A stretch of 64,000 nucleotides of DNA from Oscheius dolichura. Lineage: Eukaryota; Nematoda; Chromadorea; Rhabditida; Rhabditidae. Each line of letters starts with the position of its first letter. Position 1 is the first letter of the stretch. Below, one piece after another: positions 10,900-23,104 of the stretch. The notes under the pieces are model-generated. The model was not told the origin of the DNA. It saw nothing but the letters and a program-made list of their open reading frames with translations, and ran no database searches. The translations under genes were made by a program, and so were the position numbers. The stretch is taken from positions 5,890,001 to 5,954,000 of the forward strand of contig OW051496.1 of assembly GCA_932521035.1 (NCBI GenBank), written 5' to 3'.

Positions 10900-13231
10900 C
10901 CTTCCGCATTCCCCGGTCTGACGTACTCCCTCGAGTGTGAAGCAAATGTCCATCCTCTCCAAATCTGTTTGGACATGTCTCTTTCCCCCGGTGCCGCCGA
11001 CCCTCCTTCCACACTTGAGGATGCTTTTTCCCCCGAGAACACAAGTCAAATCTCTAGAGCTCAAACAAGTCTCCCCCTCCCTTCTCACCTCGTCTCCTTG
11101 TTTTTATCCAGTGGAGGCCATGGGCAGGATGAGCCAGTCGGCTGATCCCTCCCAATATGCATGACCGATTACGTGAGTCTGCTCTTTGGACCATCCAATT
11201 GTTTACGAGAGCCATTATCACACTCGTACGCAGGTGTCTCCTCCGTGGAATTTCTCGAATTCCTGTGGTCATCTCCGGAATATTAATGGCCTCGTCCGGT
11301 CTCTGGCATTTCTCCCCTTTTTTCTGTTTCCCTTCTTCTATCTTATCCGTATACGGCCAATAAATTAAAGGATCAGATTGTCCCTGAGGAAGGAAGCCCA
11401 TCCGAACGTATCAGATGAGAGTTCCTTCCTGTCCCCGGGGTGTCGTCTTCTCTCCCCATACCGTAACCGGCCCATCGGTTCTTCGTTTTGTTTATCTCGT
11501 TCGAAACGTGTCTGCTTCAATTTGCCAATTGGCATTTCAATAAATCGAGTCCTGTGAGTGCCGTCCCCCGGGCAGCTGTCCGTTTTCCCCGGGCCCAGGT
11601 TGGATTCCTGTCGACCCGTGCAGCTGACTCACTTAACTCCCCTAGATCGCTCAATCTCGTCCTTCTTGTCCACCCACATCTGCTCGCTTATGAGTCAAAA
11701 AGACCCATGAAAATGACTAAATCATCGCCCCTGCCCGTGTAATATCCCCGGGTAGACATGGGGTACTCCTCTTTTGTTATCCCTTATTGTGTTCAGTCTG
11801 GTCCAGTTCATCATTTTATCACCCGAGGGTGTGACTCCCTCGATCAAAATATCCCTCAATCTTCTCTTCCATGTCTGACGTGATCCCAGACCTGATCCCT
11901 GATTCCAATTTCCTTCACGTCTTCCAAACACGCAAATGCCGTCAGAAAGTTCGTCGTCTATGTAGATGTCGACGACTAGCTAATCGGGGCGGTCTTGATC
12001 TGGTCCAGGGGCCATGAGTCAGACAGAATCGCGCTTAATCAACAGGGAGCACCGGAAAATTGTGCGAGATTTGACAGGGCTAAAGCGGGGAAGTGTTTAT
12101 ACTGTCTGACAGCTCCTAACGCCGGCCAGACCATGCGATTCTACTCCCCAAATGTCGCCCGAGCAAGAAGACAGGTACGTTATAACTAATAACCACACCC
12201 GGCCGCATCCTCATTAATAATACCCACTATCCCGGGGTCCTTGCTGGTCCCTGCTCTACTTGGCCCAAACATGCACATATCGTGTCGCTCCAGAGAGTTT
12301 CCCGACCAAAGAGCTGGCCCTGTCCCCGAAGACAGATCACGTCTTCTTGGTTCATAAAACCCGGTCTTTGGTGTTCATTTAGGTGAGGGAGACGGACCCT
12401 TTTAGGGAGGAGCTCATCCAATTGGTGGCCGTACTCCCCCGCCTTCTCATCCCTCCTCGAGAATACTCTTCGAAACAGTCATCTTCTGGTGTGAAATCAA
12501 TTTTCTGTATGCTCAAGAGATTTCGAAAACGTCGTCATATGACTTCGTGATCAATACGGCCGGTGGGGGTTGCAACTGTTGATCGGTCTAGAACGCGAGA
12601 AGACGGCGATCGGCTAACCATTTCCGGAATTTGAGTTGCTAAACGGCTTGCAGAGAACGGCTGAAAGAACAGCGGCCGGTTCGTATTACCTGGGGGCTTT
12701 CTCGGGTGTCAGTCGGTCGGCTGACAAATTCTTCAGTCCACCGTATCCCTCATTTCGTGTCCATTTCCTATGCATGCTCGTCACCCCGGTCGGCCGTGTT
12801 TTCTGCCATCCTCCCGCCCCAAAGGAAAGAAATCTTCGTGTCGTGTTTGTCTCGTCCTCCCCGTTGAATGTGTCCTCCGAGTACCGAAACCCGGCACCCT
12901 CTCGACTTCGCCCCCATAGGGCAGGCTATCTTTATCTGCGGAGTAGCTATTTCCATCTGCTCATTCATCAAAGGGACGTGCCCTCCAATTGAAAGACGAA
13001 GAACATGACCACCGAAAAACAATAATATCCCCCCTGACGTAGACACCTGCAATAATAATACTAGCGCTATTTTCTCCCAAGTTCTGTCTCGCCGTCCATT
13101 CATCCTCTCCTCCTGCCCGAAAGAGAGGTGCCCCGTCTGCTCTCCTCCTGTATCCCCATTCCTCTCCCTGTCTCTTCTCCCTTTCCATAACACAGTTCTA
13201 TAATCCATCCCCCCTTCAGCAGCTACAAAGA
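10900..13231. other. intergenic, no gene seen
   Basis: About 2.3 kb without a convincing coding exon. AATAAA occurs near 11359 and 11539. Pyrimidine-rich sequence at 12940-13230 probably contains the 5' region of the calmodulin gene. Open frames here are short and overlap on both strands. Confidence 0.5.
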
Positions 13232-14039
13232 ATGGCCCTGGCAACGTCTTCCCGCGCCACCAACATGCAATTCAATGAGGACATCATCAAATCTGTAAGT
13301 CCTTTTGTCTCTTTTCGAAATGTTGCCAAACAAATCGATGAAAACCGAAAAGTTTTACAGCTGTCACCCGAGGAGATCGACGAGTTCCGTGAGGCTTTCA
13401 TGATGTTTGACAAGGATGGCAACGGGACGATGTCTACCAAGGAACTGGGGGTGGCGATGCGCTCCCTCGGACAGAACCCAACCGAGCAGGTCGGTGATCT
13501 TCTGAAACTGACACCTACACGGGGGACAAATAAATACGGAAAGAGGGGCTCTTGGATATGCTGAGTAGATCCGGATAATCAAAGATTATGTTCAGGAGAT
13601 CCTGGAGATGATCAACGAGGTTGATATCGACGGCAACGGACAGATCGAGTTCTCTGAGGTTTTTGTCCCGTTTCTTCCTGCTCACAGGAATTCTTTTCAG
13701 TTCTGTGTCATGATGAAGAGGATGATGAAAGAGACGGACAGCGAAATGATCAGAGAGGCATTCAAGGTCTTCGACCGGGACGGCAACGGGTAAGGTAGTA
13801 GTACAGTATAAAGCAGAAGTATTACAGATACATTACTGCCCAAGAGTTCCGCTACTTCATGATCCACATGGGGATGCAGTTCTCGGAGGAAGAGGTGGAC
13901 GAGATGATCAAGGATATCGACGCGGACGGAGATGGAGAAATCGACTACGAGGAGGTTTGTCCTGTTTCCTCCTGCTCCAATGAAATCTTTTCAGTTCGTG
14001 AAGATGTTCACTTCGAGCAATGTCTGGGGAGGCCACTAA
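13232..14039 (+). CDS. cal-1: calmodulin-like EF-hand protein, CAL-1 type
   Basis: Four EF-hand calcium-binding loops are visible: [36 protein letters not shown] and [12 protein letters not shown]. The helices between them ([34 protein letters not shown]) match calmodulins, and the segment [20 protein letters not shown] is characteristic of C. elegans CAL-1 and not of canonical calmodulin. The N-terminus [20 protein letters not shown] extends before the first hand, also as in CAL-1. Introns are small; exon ends fall at GQNPTEQ, at SEF, at DGNG and at YEEF. The protein ends [12 protein letters not shown] at TAA 14037-14039. It probably acts as a calcium sensor, but the C-terminal tail differs from typical calmodulin (no MTAK). 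Confidence 0.92.
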
Positions 14040-14179
14040 CCGTCGTCTGCCCCCTGACGATCCCACCGGTAGGGTCGGCCGCCGACCCCTCTTTCACATT
14101 CCTTCCCTCGTCTAGGCGACCCAGTTGCTTTCACACATTCCCCCTTTCCCAGGACGATGAGCTCTGTTATGTATAAAGA

Positions 14180-14185
14180 AATAAA
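14180..14185 (+). terminator. poly(A) signal AATAAA for the calmodulin gene
   Basis: AATAAA lies about 140 bp after the calmodulin stop, in non-coding sequence, at a normal distance for a nematode 3' UTR. Confidence 0.5.
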
Positions 14186-14639
14186 TGTGAAAGGACAATT
14201 TTTGAGGGGGATACCACCTGTTTACTCTACTACAAACCGAATGGAAATCCAAGACGAGTGGACAAAAGCGACAGGGGAACAAGAGATCAGCGTTATTTGT
14301 CGTCCAAAAGGGAGCCATCGTCGAAAATATATTCGAATCTTCTAGAGGAACGGCCTTTATTGACCGACGCACCCTCTAGAATCATCTGTCTTCCGGGGGT
14401 GATACCGTAATCTCGGCCGCTTTCCCCCGATGAAAGCGAAGGCTTTGCCCCCATTCATTCCCTTGCTCAGCGTCCAATCCCGCTGGATCAGATGACCAAT
14501 CCATCCATCGATTGGCTGACCGTCTCTCACGTGCGTGGGCGGTAGCTACGCCCCCACGCTGACCCCTGACCCCGGTCCTCCCCCGTTTGGCATTCGTCCT
14601 CCCATCCTCCATCCAGAAGAGACTCCAACAGCCAAACGG

Positions 14640-14810
14640 GATTCGTGGATGTTACCCTGGTCATACGTGAACAAGACGCTATCACCGGGTATACATTCAT
14701 CAATCCCCATGGCGGAACGGAGTCCTCCCCCTCCCCCCTGGGTGGCCCGGGATTCGTGGGTGTTACTGCGGTTTGGTAAATTAAAATCTATCACCGGGTA
14801 TACATCCATA
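14640..14810. repeat. diverged direct repeat, two ~62-bp copies
   Basis: The copy at 14640-14703 and the copy at 14751-14810 share GATTCGTGG(A/G)TGTTAC, then a variable middle, then CTATCACCGGGTATACAT and CAT(C/A)AAT. They are 111 bp apart in an intergenic stretch between the calmodulin and carboxypeptidase genes. Function unknown. Confidence 0.6.
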
Positions 14811-14841
14811 AATCTCGAGTGTCTCCCGCCTATTTATGCAC

Positions 14842-17303
14842 TTAAATGTCTACAATGAATAAAACCAATAATGAGAATACATATGAACTGAAGCTGGCCG
14901 TCTTCGGTGTCGTCGTGGGGACATCGCCAATCTTGGCCGTCGTCGTGGGGACATCGCCAGTCTTGGCCGTCGTCGTGGGGACATCGCCAGTCTTGGCCGT
15001 CGTCGTGATCGCCTTGTCACCCGTGATTGGGCTGCTGTAGTCCTTGTCGTTGATGTAATTATAGAACATTTGAAGAGACTCCTTCGGTTTCTCGTTCGAC
15101 GAGGAGACAAAGTGCCCGGCTCCGCGAATCGTCAAGAAATCCAGTCCTAAAAGAGCCACGAGTAACCCGGTCGAGTTGACCCGTTGGTTGTTTTTGCCTT
15201 GCCACAATTGCGCAATATGCTCTCTCTGACTGTCGAAGCTCTCTCCCTGACCTTTATCTGCCGGACCCCCGTCATACGACTACCTGACCCCAAAAAAGCC
15301 TGCGTCTCCACAATTAGCGTAATCTTTCTTGCGCCATCGGCTCTGCCAAAGGGATAATGAGTGGAATACGGTCTGGGAGCATCGATGGCGCTGATTGCGC
15401 CACATACCTTCGTATCGGGTGATCATGCCAATAGTCGGAGGGAGCTGTGTCTCATCCATCCAAATACTCTCGTTCGAGGTCTTGTTCAACCCGAGGTTGG
15501 CCACGAACTGGGCATTGTGGATGGCATTGCAGACGGAGTCGGTGTCCCCATTGAACAGCATGACCTTCTTCTTCTGGGCTATTAGATACTGGATGTTTTT
15601 GGCCTGGTTCAGGTAGTGAGAGGGTCCGAAGTCGTACTGGTTGGCAATGTCATCGCTTCAATTGGTTGTTCTCTATTGCCAGGAGGCCTCTCACCTGCAA
15701 CTCTCATAAGGCGGCACACTATCGGGGATCATCAACGCCACTCGGAGGTCCTCTCGCTGGAGATACACTGTCGAGTCATTGTAATGGGTACAGGAGGGAA
15801 GAGCCTACAAATTCCATATACGGGAAGGACACAACTCACATCTAATTTCTGTGGTTTGTTGAAATATTTCCGTCTCAATTGTTGTCGAAGGATGGTCGAG
15901 TAGTGGTCGACGGCACTGAATTGTGGCTTATCCCCCGGGTTCATGTAGCAGGAATAGTAGAGGAAGTACGGATCAAGGCCACTGTAGAAGTTGGCTTCGG
16001 TGAGATAAGAGGCCTGGTCGAAGCAAGGATCTGTCTCATTAAGAAGCATCGAAAAGTAGTCACAGCCATTGAGGAGAGAGGCCCCGGCACAGCAGGATTG
16101 GAGAGATTGCCGATAGAGGGTCTCGTCGATGAAGCCGTGGTTGTAACTGAAGCCCACGACCGTATTGGTGTTCAAGACATCATCTATACAACCATTTCCA
16201 ACAGCTACTCCCTAAATATATCCTCTTTTACTCAGATGGCAAGAACTTACCACAAAATTGGGAAAGGTTTTCGAGTCGGCAGCCAATCGTTGTGCCAGCA
16301 TAGGTACGTACGTCCCGCCATAACTCTCCCCCATTACGTAGAACTTGTTGCCTTGTCTTTCTGGGAACTTCTGGAATTTATCCTCTCTATTATTTACCAG
16401 TATGCCGTTGGCCGCGTTGGGATTAATTTACCTCGGTCAGATAAGATCTGACGGTCGAATTTCTCCGCTTCTCTCGTCTGACCATCGGATTTGCACAAAC
16501 GACAGGTCTTTCAGACAGACCAGCGGGCCTTCGGCAGCCTACGGCTGCCGTCTGTCTGTCAAAGTTATCCGTTTCGACCTGTGGCGACCTTTCCGCTCTT
16601 CTGCCGACGACCGCCTGCGGCGGCCCCCGGGATTAAGAAATTTAATAATCCCTTTACCGTCGGAAACTTTCCCATCGGACAGACAAACAAACAGACAGAC
16701 AAACACCATAGCAGTTTAATAAGGGGTAGATAGAGATCCCTATTATTAGGGTAGGATAATTTTTATTTACCTGGAACCATAGGGAAATTCCTTTCTGGTT
16801 GTCGTCGGCCACTTCGTCGTCTGTATATACCCATTTCGAGGAGTTGTCAGTCCTTATCGAAAAGCCAACGCCTGCTGGTGCATCCATATAAATTATCGAG
16901 GCGTACTGAATCAATATTTATATTTTATTTATAGAAAAGGAATACTCTATTCCACGTCCAGGGATTCCTGTGAACTGTCTCTCCAAAATCATTTGTTCTA
17001 TACGGTCCCATCTCTACGAATAGCCCCTCCAGTGAGCTGCATCCCGGGCCGCCGTTTAGCCACAAAACAACGGGATCCTTGGCCGGGTCGTTCTCCGATT
17101 CCACGTACCTATATTTTTAGACTAGCCTCTGCTAAACGCGGTTTCTACCAATAGTAGAGGGCCTTTGTAGTAGAGATATTCAAATACCCCGAGTACTGGT
17201 TGGATCTCATCGGTTCGACGAGGTTCGGCAGCGACTTGATCAGTTCATTTTGAGGAGCGGCGGTGACCAGGGTGAATAGGAGGAGGAGTAGAAGAGGGAA
17301 CAT
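14842..17303 (-). CDS. serine carboxypeptidase (peptidase S10) with repeat stalk and hydrophobic tail
   Basis: A secreted or lysosomal carboxypeptidase of the cathepsin A/S10 family. The signal peptide is [15 protein letters not shown]. Family blocks follow in order: [12 protein letters not shown] (substrate-binding), [13 protein letters not shown], the nucleophile in [11 protein letters not shown], the Asp region [11 protein letters not shown], and the His in TIRGAGHFV. The catalytic triad therefore looks intact. After the catalytic domain come three in-frame copies of a decapeptide ([10 protein letters not shown] type) and then a hydrophobic C-terminus ([14 protein letters not shown]) that resembles a GPI-attachment signal or a short membrane anchor. 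That ending is unusual for this family. About eight exons are spread over 2.4 kb. Confidence 0.88.
14911..15000. repeat. three tandem 30-bp units encoding a Thr-rich stalk
   Basis: CGTCGTGGGGACATCGCCA(A/G)..TCTTGGC..CGT recurs at 14911, 14941 and 14971 with almost no change. On the minus strand each unit encodes ten residues of the carboxypeptidase tail (TTTAK(T/I)GDVP). The near identity suggests recent tandem expansion; unit number could vary between individuals. Confidence 0.9.
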
Positions 17304-17432
17304 TGGCAGAAACAGAAGTGGCAAATGGCTTTTCCTAGTCTTATCACGGTAAGCCGGCTGAGAATATAGTGATGAAAAGAGTGATTAGAAGAAAGCTCTT
17401 TATGTACATATTGGCATCGGGAAAGACTAGAA

Positions 17433-17438
17433 TTTATT
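17433..17438 (-). terminator. poly(A) signal AATAAA overlapping the F-box stop codon
   Basis: The minus strand reads TGAATAAA, so the last base of the stop codon is the first of AATAAA. Confidence 0.5.
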
Positions 17439-19622
17439 CAGACGGAGGTCTTGTTGAGCAGCTTGGCCAGTCTCTCTTGCATGTCCTCCGGCACCGGGGG
17501 TGGCGCCTCCTTCGGCGGCTCCTCTTCCCTCTTGCCCACCACTACTCCTATTATTCTGTACTCGTCCGGTTCGGAGAAGTCCTGAAATCAATTGATGACT
17601 GATGACAATGACGAGAGGACCGTGCGTCACAATAGAAACACGGGCCCACCTGTAAGTATAGTCGCTTTTTGGTGCCCTTCTCGGCGAGCATGACTCGTTC
17701 GCCGTCGGACTCCTCGGAAAACGTCTTCGTCGAGAAACGCAGCCTCTTGCCCCTGATTTGTTCCCTGTATTTGTGGGCTATGTCCAGGTAGAGATTCGCC
17801 GGCCGGGGATATCTGCTTCGCCTCTTCCACACTATCTGAACAAGGCCAGTATAGGGCAAAAAAGGAAGGACTACCTCAAGTTTCTGAGATCTTCGAAGGT
17901 CAAATCCAGTAAAATATGGAAGAATACCCGCCTCGCTTATATTATCACAGTTGATGATGGACATTCGTCGCAGGAACCGAGACATCTGAAAGTACTCTTT
18001 GTAGGGGAGAAGAGGGACTCGGCCAACCCCAGCTAGTGCTTCCAGATGTTCGTTGGTAGCCCCGGGACAGTTGATCAGCTTCACGTCTTGACACGTGGTT
18101 ATGTCGCCGAAGAAGATCTGGTCCAGGATGAACTTGTTGCTGTCTTCGATGAAGGAGCCCTCGAATTTGGACAGGACTTTATAGAAGGCCGGGGGGAACT
18201 GGATGTTGACCCCTCTGAATGAGAGCTTTATTTAAAGGTTAGGTGCCGGCGACTCACTCGACTTCTTCCCTTTCCGAGGGAGTCCTCCTTATCCCGTCCC
18301 TCTGCATCAGAGCCAGATGGAGCCAGGCCTTCTTCGCCAGGATCTCGTGGGACAGATTGGCCACTTCCAGCAACACGGGAATATCACTCATTATTTGGAT
18401 AACAATCACCGCTATGGTGCTGAAATCATGGAATATTGGATGAAAGGAGACCCACCTGTTGAAACCCAGGAAAGTTCTTCCGATGCAGTCAATCGGACCG
18501 TAGCAGAGGTCTATTTTGAGCATTTTGAGGGCCATCCGACGAGAATCGCCTCCGTTGACCGTGTCGCACAAGAACGGCTTGCCCATATCCGGGAATTTAC
18601 AGAATTTCAGAGTCTAGAAGAATTAGTTTGGAGAATTGAGCGACCTACCAAGAAGGCCAGTTTGGGCAGATTACTCAAGTCGACGGTATCCAGGAAGAGG
18701 CTGAATTCTTCCTTTTTGGAAAAGTCGGCATGGGACATCGATAGCGACTCCAACTTTTTCAACGGAGAAATGATCTTGAGGAAGTTGAAATGCTTCTCTT
18801 GGTTTCTATTCAAAAATTCTAGTGCTGTGAGACTGGGTGGAAGGACGACATCTTCTGCTGAAAGGGGGAGGATGGAAGAGAATTGAAAGGAGCCTACAGA
18901 AATTGATGGTGTCCACACAGAGAGTCTGAAGATTTTGGAAGGCGGGGAAGTGGTTCATGTCGAGTCCGGACCAGAAGAAGGTTTTCTCGTGGGGTCGCAT
19001 CGTCATCCCGGTCAATGAAGGCATCTTCCCGAGCACCTTGTCCACCACCAGCTTGCTTCCATAGGGATAAAGATCCACCGTCTTCAATTCCATCCCACTA
19101 TCACACACCACATCTAAAGAATTTTTATGGAAATATAAAGAAGGACACCGACCTATACACTGTTCCGCAAAGTCTTCGTTTTTATACCAGAACTTGACGG
19201 TGTTCGCTTCGGAAATGAGATGGGATATGTTCTTCAGAGTCTCGACATCTTCCATTTGGATCGTCTTCACCCTGACTCCTCGATTGTTCTTCACGTGTCC
19301 TTCCCAGACGGCCCTTTCAAAAATATTCAGGACAACCACATTTTCCATGGGACATCTCGGCGACAGGAGGAGACACCTCCACCTTCGGCAGACCTATAGG
19401 CGAAAGGAGTTTAATAAAATAGAAAGAAAGACGAACCATGCTGGCGTATCCTCTGGTAGGTAGGTCAAAGTGGGAGAATATCTTGGCCAGTATCTCGAGG
19501 GGCACCTGGTTCATGAGGGCCACCTCCAGGCTGTCCTCGTCCATCTCCTTGTCCTCGCAGTCGCCGTCCATCTCGACGACGGGCCATTCCGACGAACCGG
19601 GTTCGTCCACTTCGACTTCCAT
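17438..19622 (-). CDS. F-box protein of unknown substrate
   Basis: The N-terminus is acidic (MEVEVDEPGSSEWPVVEMDG) and leads to an F-box, NQVPLEILAKIFSHFDLPT, split by an intron and continued by VCRRWRCLLSPRCP. The rest is Leu-rich repeat-like: LKTVDLYPYG, LPPSLTALEFLNRN, LKKLESLSMSH, LSNLPKLAFL, then a segment on FLRRMSIINCDNISEAG typical of LRR caps. It likely serves as an SCF substrate adaptor. Seven or so exons; the start at 19622 is the only ATG before the F-box. The C-terminus is Lys/Glu/Pro-rich and ends RLAKLLNKTSV. The stop TGA (17440-17438) shares a base with an AATAAA signal. Confidence 0.78.
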
Positions 19623-19639
19623 CCTACTGGTTCATACCT

Positions 19640-21280
19640 GGAATTATCTCATTCGAAAAGTGCCGGTTTCAGGGGCGAGAAAGAGAGACAAGCTTCGTCA
19701 TTTCCAGATTTCAATCGTTTCCGCTACAAGAAGTGCGCGAAATATATGCGCGTGATGTCGCCCCTCAGGGGGCTCAGAACCGGTTCGAGTCCATCACGGA
19801 ATAGACGGTGGCAATGGAGTCTCGTCTCTCTTTGACCGTGGGGGGCTCTTATCGGCCTGCTCACACAGTGGCACTTTTGATTTCCGCCCTTCGGGAAAGG
19901 GACAACATGACCATGAGGGGGAGGATAGGCGGGGGCCATCTGCCAATTACCGACCCTCATAATGATTCTAACCGGCTGCCGGATGATTCGATTCAACGAA
20001 CAGAGGTCAATCCGCCTCGAAAATATGCGGTAAATCCAGGAAAGGAGGCTTGTACCTGGATAAAAGAGACCTAGACTGTGCCTACAAGGGGCATGTGCCC
20101 TCTCAATTGATTGTTTGCCTGGCCAGGAGGAAAGGAAAAGCAGACTAGTATAATTTGTTTAGACGAGGGAAATGATTAGATAAGAAAAACGGCTGGCTCG
20201 ATCCCTCAGGTGGTATCGGCCGGTTGTCCGGAAGGGGTGTCCGACACGGTCCTCGTACTCACCGAGTGTACCCGAGGTCATAATGAGTAATGAGAGGCCG
20301 GTGTAAAGTGTCGAATCACCTTGATCCTTTGGGTTTTACACAGCCCAACAAAACAAGCACAACGGAATATATCGATTGACGGGAATCCCGCTTATATATG
20401 GCCAGGGAGAAGGAGACAACAGGAGGGAGAATAAGTGACTTGGAGGTTGGTGGCGGGTGGCAGCCGGCTGGCCGTGCTGCATTGATCAGCTGGATGGGCG
20501 GGCACCCTACACCGTTCGTTTTACTTGTCCCTCGATAATTCCCGTCCCCCGTACCAGTTTCTTCGACAAATACCGTCTGCCCTTCTCCTCTGTACTGTCT
20601 TCTCCTTTCTCTCCACCATTCTCTTAAAAAATAGGAAAACTTCGGGTTGTTTTTGATGTGTTGGATATTTGTCGGGTGTCCGGGGTGCACGAAGTGTTGT
20701 TTAATGTACAGTTGTGTTGTTTAAAGTGGTCGTTCCCTGTGGGAGAGCAATCAATATAACAGCGCGCCTCCTGCGATCATTTTCCCGACTGATAGCCCCT
20801 GTCTCTTACAATTTCTTGTCTTCCTCCTGGTCATTTGCATGCCCATCCATCCGTCAACCCGGAGTGAGTTCGAGTAAACAGGCGACTGACCCCTGGCCGA
20901 CGCCTTTGATGGTATTAGCACAAACAGATTCTCCCCGGCCCGGGTTCAGCTCATTTTCACGTGCTTCACAACAGATTCGTCCGTCCGTCCAAAGGCCGTG
21001 GCCGTCGTCACCTCTCCTCCGCGTTGTTTTCTATTTACTCCATCTTTTGGCTTGTCCCCTCCCGAGATAATGTATGATTTTTCGCTGATCCCATGTTTGT
21101 TTGGCTGGGTGCAATGTGCCCTGTGTTTCCCGGGAACAGCGGCCAGCTGCCACCATTCCATTGATCTCTAGTATTTCGACCCTTCTCGAATTGTCTCCCC
21201 TGCCAAATAATTGGCCAACCGGCTTCCTTCTCATGTAAGTTTCAGAGAACGCATAATGGTACAGTAGGAACAGGAAGGCC
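19640..21280. other. intergenic between divergent genes, no gene seen
   Basis: This 1.6-kb stretch separates the minus-strand F-box gene from the plus-strand trehalose phosphatase and presumably holds both promoters. A 124-residue frame at complement 20316-20690 has no recognisable feature. Confidence 0.5.
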
Positions 21281-22983
21281 ATGTCACTCACAGCCTGCGA
21301 AAGCGGGCCCTCGCCCTCCGACCTCCACCCGAGCCATGGAGGCGCCCAGTGTGTCGAAGACTTCAAAAGAGCCCTCTATAAGGTAGTTTTCTTATTTACA
21401 CTTTGATATACGGAGGAGTTTAGATGCAAGATGCCCGGAAGACGTTGGTAGCCAAGATTTTGGAGGGAAAACCACTGGAACAGAACCTTCTAGAAGTGCT
21501 CAGACTCACCTACAGAGAGGTTCGCTTTCCATTGAAAACGTTTTCGAGGGGAGAGAATTTCAGCTGACAGACAGTAGGACAATTGGCGATTTGAGGCAAA
21601 TTTTGACCCCGTCGGCAGCCTTTCAAATAAATATTAGTGACGAACTTCGGGGACTCAAGGTCAGTTGAACCGTGTTTATTCGAGGACAGACGTACTACAG
21701 AAAGACATCAAGTTCTTGGAACGGCTACTGTCCCTCTCTGACAGAGTCCTCCTCCTGGAAGAGGTGCTGGAGGATCTCGCACTGGCAGACATCCTCTCGC
21801 CTTATCATCCAATCAACACCGGCGCCTTCAAGGAAGAATTTCACAGTGTGTTCAGGTCTGTTCGATACCTCTTCAAGACAATAGTCCAAGTTTTAGTTTG
21901 CTCTCCAACCTCATAGACCCCGCAGAGGGGGCAAAGCCCATGTTCATTACGGACTGGGACGGCACGATGAAGGACTACACGTCGCAGTATGCCACCAATC
22001 TACAGGTAAGTTCCCTTCGAGACCCGCTTCAAAAGGAATGCCCTTACAGCCGGTATACAGTGCTGTGATGATGGGGAAGTTTGCAGCCCAGTTCACCCGA
22101 CTCTCGGCTGTGCTTACGGCCGGCCCACTCCGGGGCCCGGGCATCCTTGATCTCACTGCACTCCCAATCAACGGCCAAGTCAAATTCAGGTAAACAACCC
22201 GCCTTCCTTGATATTGTTCTGTGTCTTTTAGTGGATCTTGGGGAAGAGAATGGTGGCTAGGGGGGAAGAGGGTGGTACACGACTTCGGAATCACGGAAGA
22301 GGCATTCGATGCCATTGGAAGACTCAGCGATGAGGTCTGCTTACTATTCTCTTGTTTTTATTTTATGAGTCTTCAGTTAGGGGCACTCTTGAGTTATGGG
22401 GATTTCTCCCAATTCGCCTTGGTTGGGAGTGGAGTCCAGAAGAAGGTCGACCGACTGACTCTGGGAGTACAGACAGTCTTCAACACCGTGCCGCCAGAAC
22501 TGACCACCAGATACATCGACGCCGTGAAGGAGAGAATACATCGAGTCGACCCCAACGGACTGGTAACCATTTCCCGCTCTTTACTCTATTCAAGGGCCTT
22601 TTCAGCTGCTCCAACTGGAAGACCACAACACTTTGGAGATAGAAGTCTGTGCCACGTCCTCAGAAAACGGAAGCCAGAAAGTCTGGGACAAGGGGGACGG
22701 GGTGGCCGCCCTGATAGAGCAGCTCCACGATGACCTGAGTATTGGGAAGGTGCTGGTGGCGGGGGATACCATCAGCGACCTGCCCATGCTGCGATACGTC
22801 CAGTCAAAGAACCCCAACGGTGTAATGGCCCTATTCATTGGGGTGAACGATGCCCTCCGGGAAAAGGTCCTGTCCACCGTGGGCGACCCCTCCCGGTGTT
22901 CCTTCCCCAGGTGTCCGGACGTCGTCCACGCCGCTTTTGCCCAATTATTGTATGTAAAAAAAGAGTATTCCAATTTGGACTAG
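21281..22983 (+). CDS. gob-1: trehalose-6-phosphate phosphatase, GOB-1 type
   Basis: HAD-superfamily phosphatase that converts trehalose-6-phosphate to trehalose; loss is lethal in C. elegans through intestinal blockage. Visible motifs: the catalytic DxDGT box in PMFITDWDGTMKDYTSQY, the family block LSAVLTAGPLRGPGILDLT, LVGSGVQKKVDRL, and the last HAD motif in VLVAGDTISDLPMLRYV. The N-terminal 150 residues are helical (VEDFKRALYKMQDARKTLVA, EVLRLTYRE, LLSLSDRVLLLEEVLEDLAL), as in nematode GOB-1. I chose the ATG at 21281, which precedes TACESGPSPSDLHPS and reaches the helical part in frame. The protein ends KKEYSNLD at TAG. Six to eight short introns. Confidence 0.88.
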
Positions 22984-23104
22984 GCTCCCTAGGTTTGACT
23001 AATTAATTTCGGGTGTTATTTTTGTGATTCGCGTAGCCGAGTATATGTCACTCCACGTGTCCATAAAACTTTGTTTTTTCTCTTTTCAATATCTACCCGT
23101 AGAA

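Noticed and set aside
14911-15000. Three 30-bp direct repeats as a possible CRISPR array
   Set aside because: Units are contiguous without spacers and lie in frame within the carboxypeptidase.
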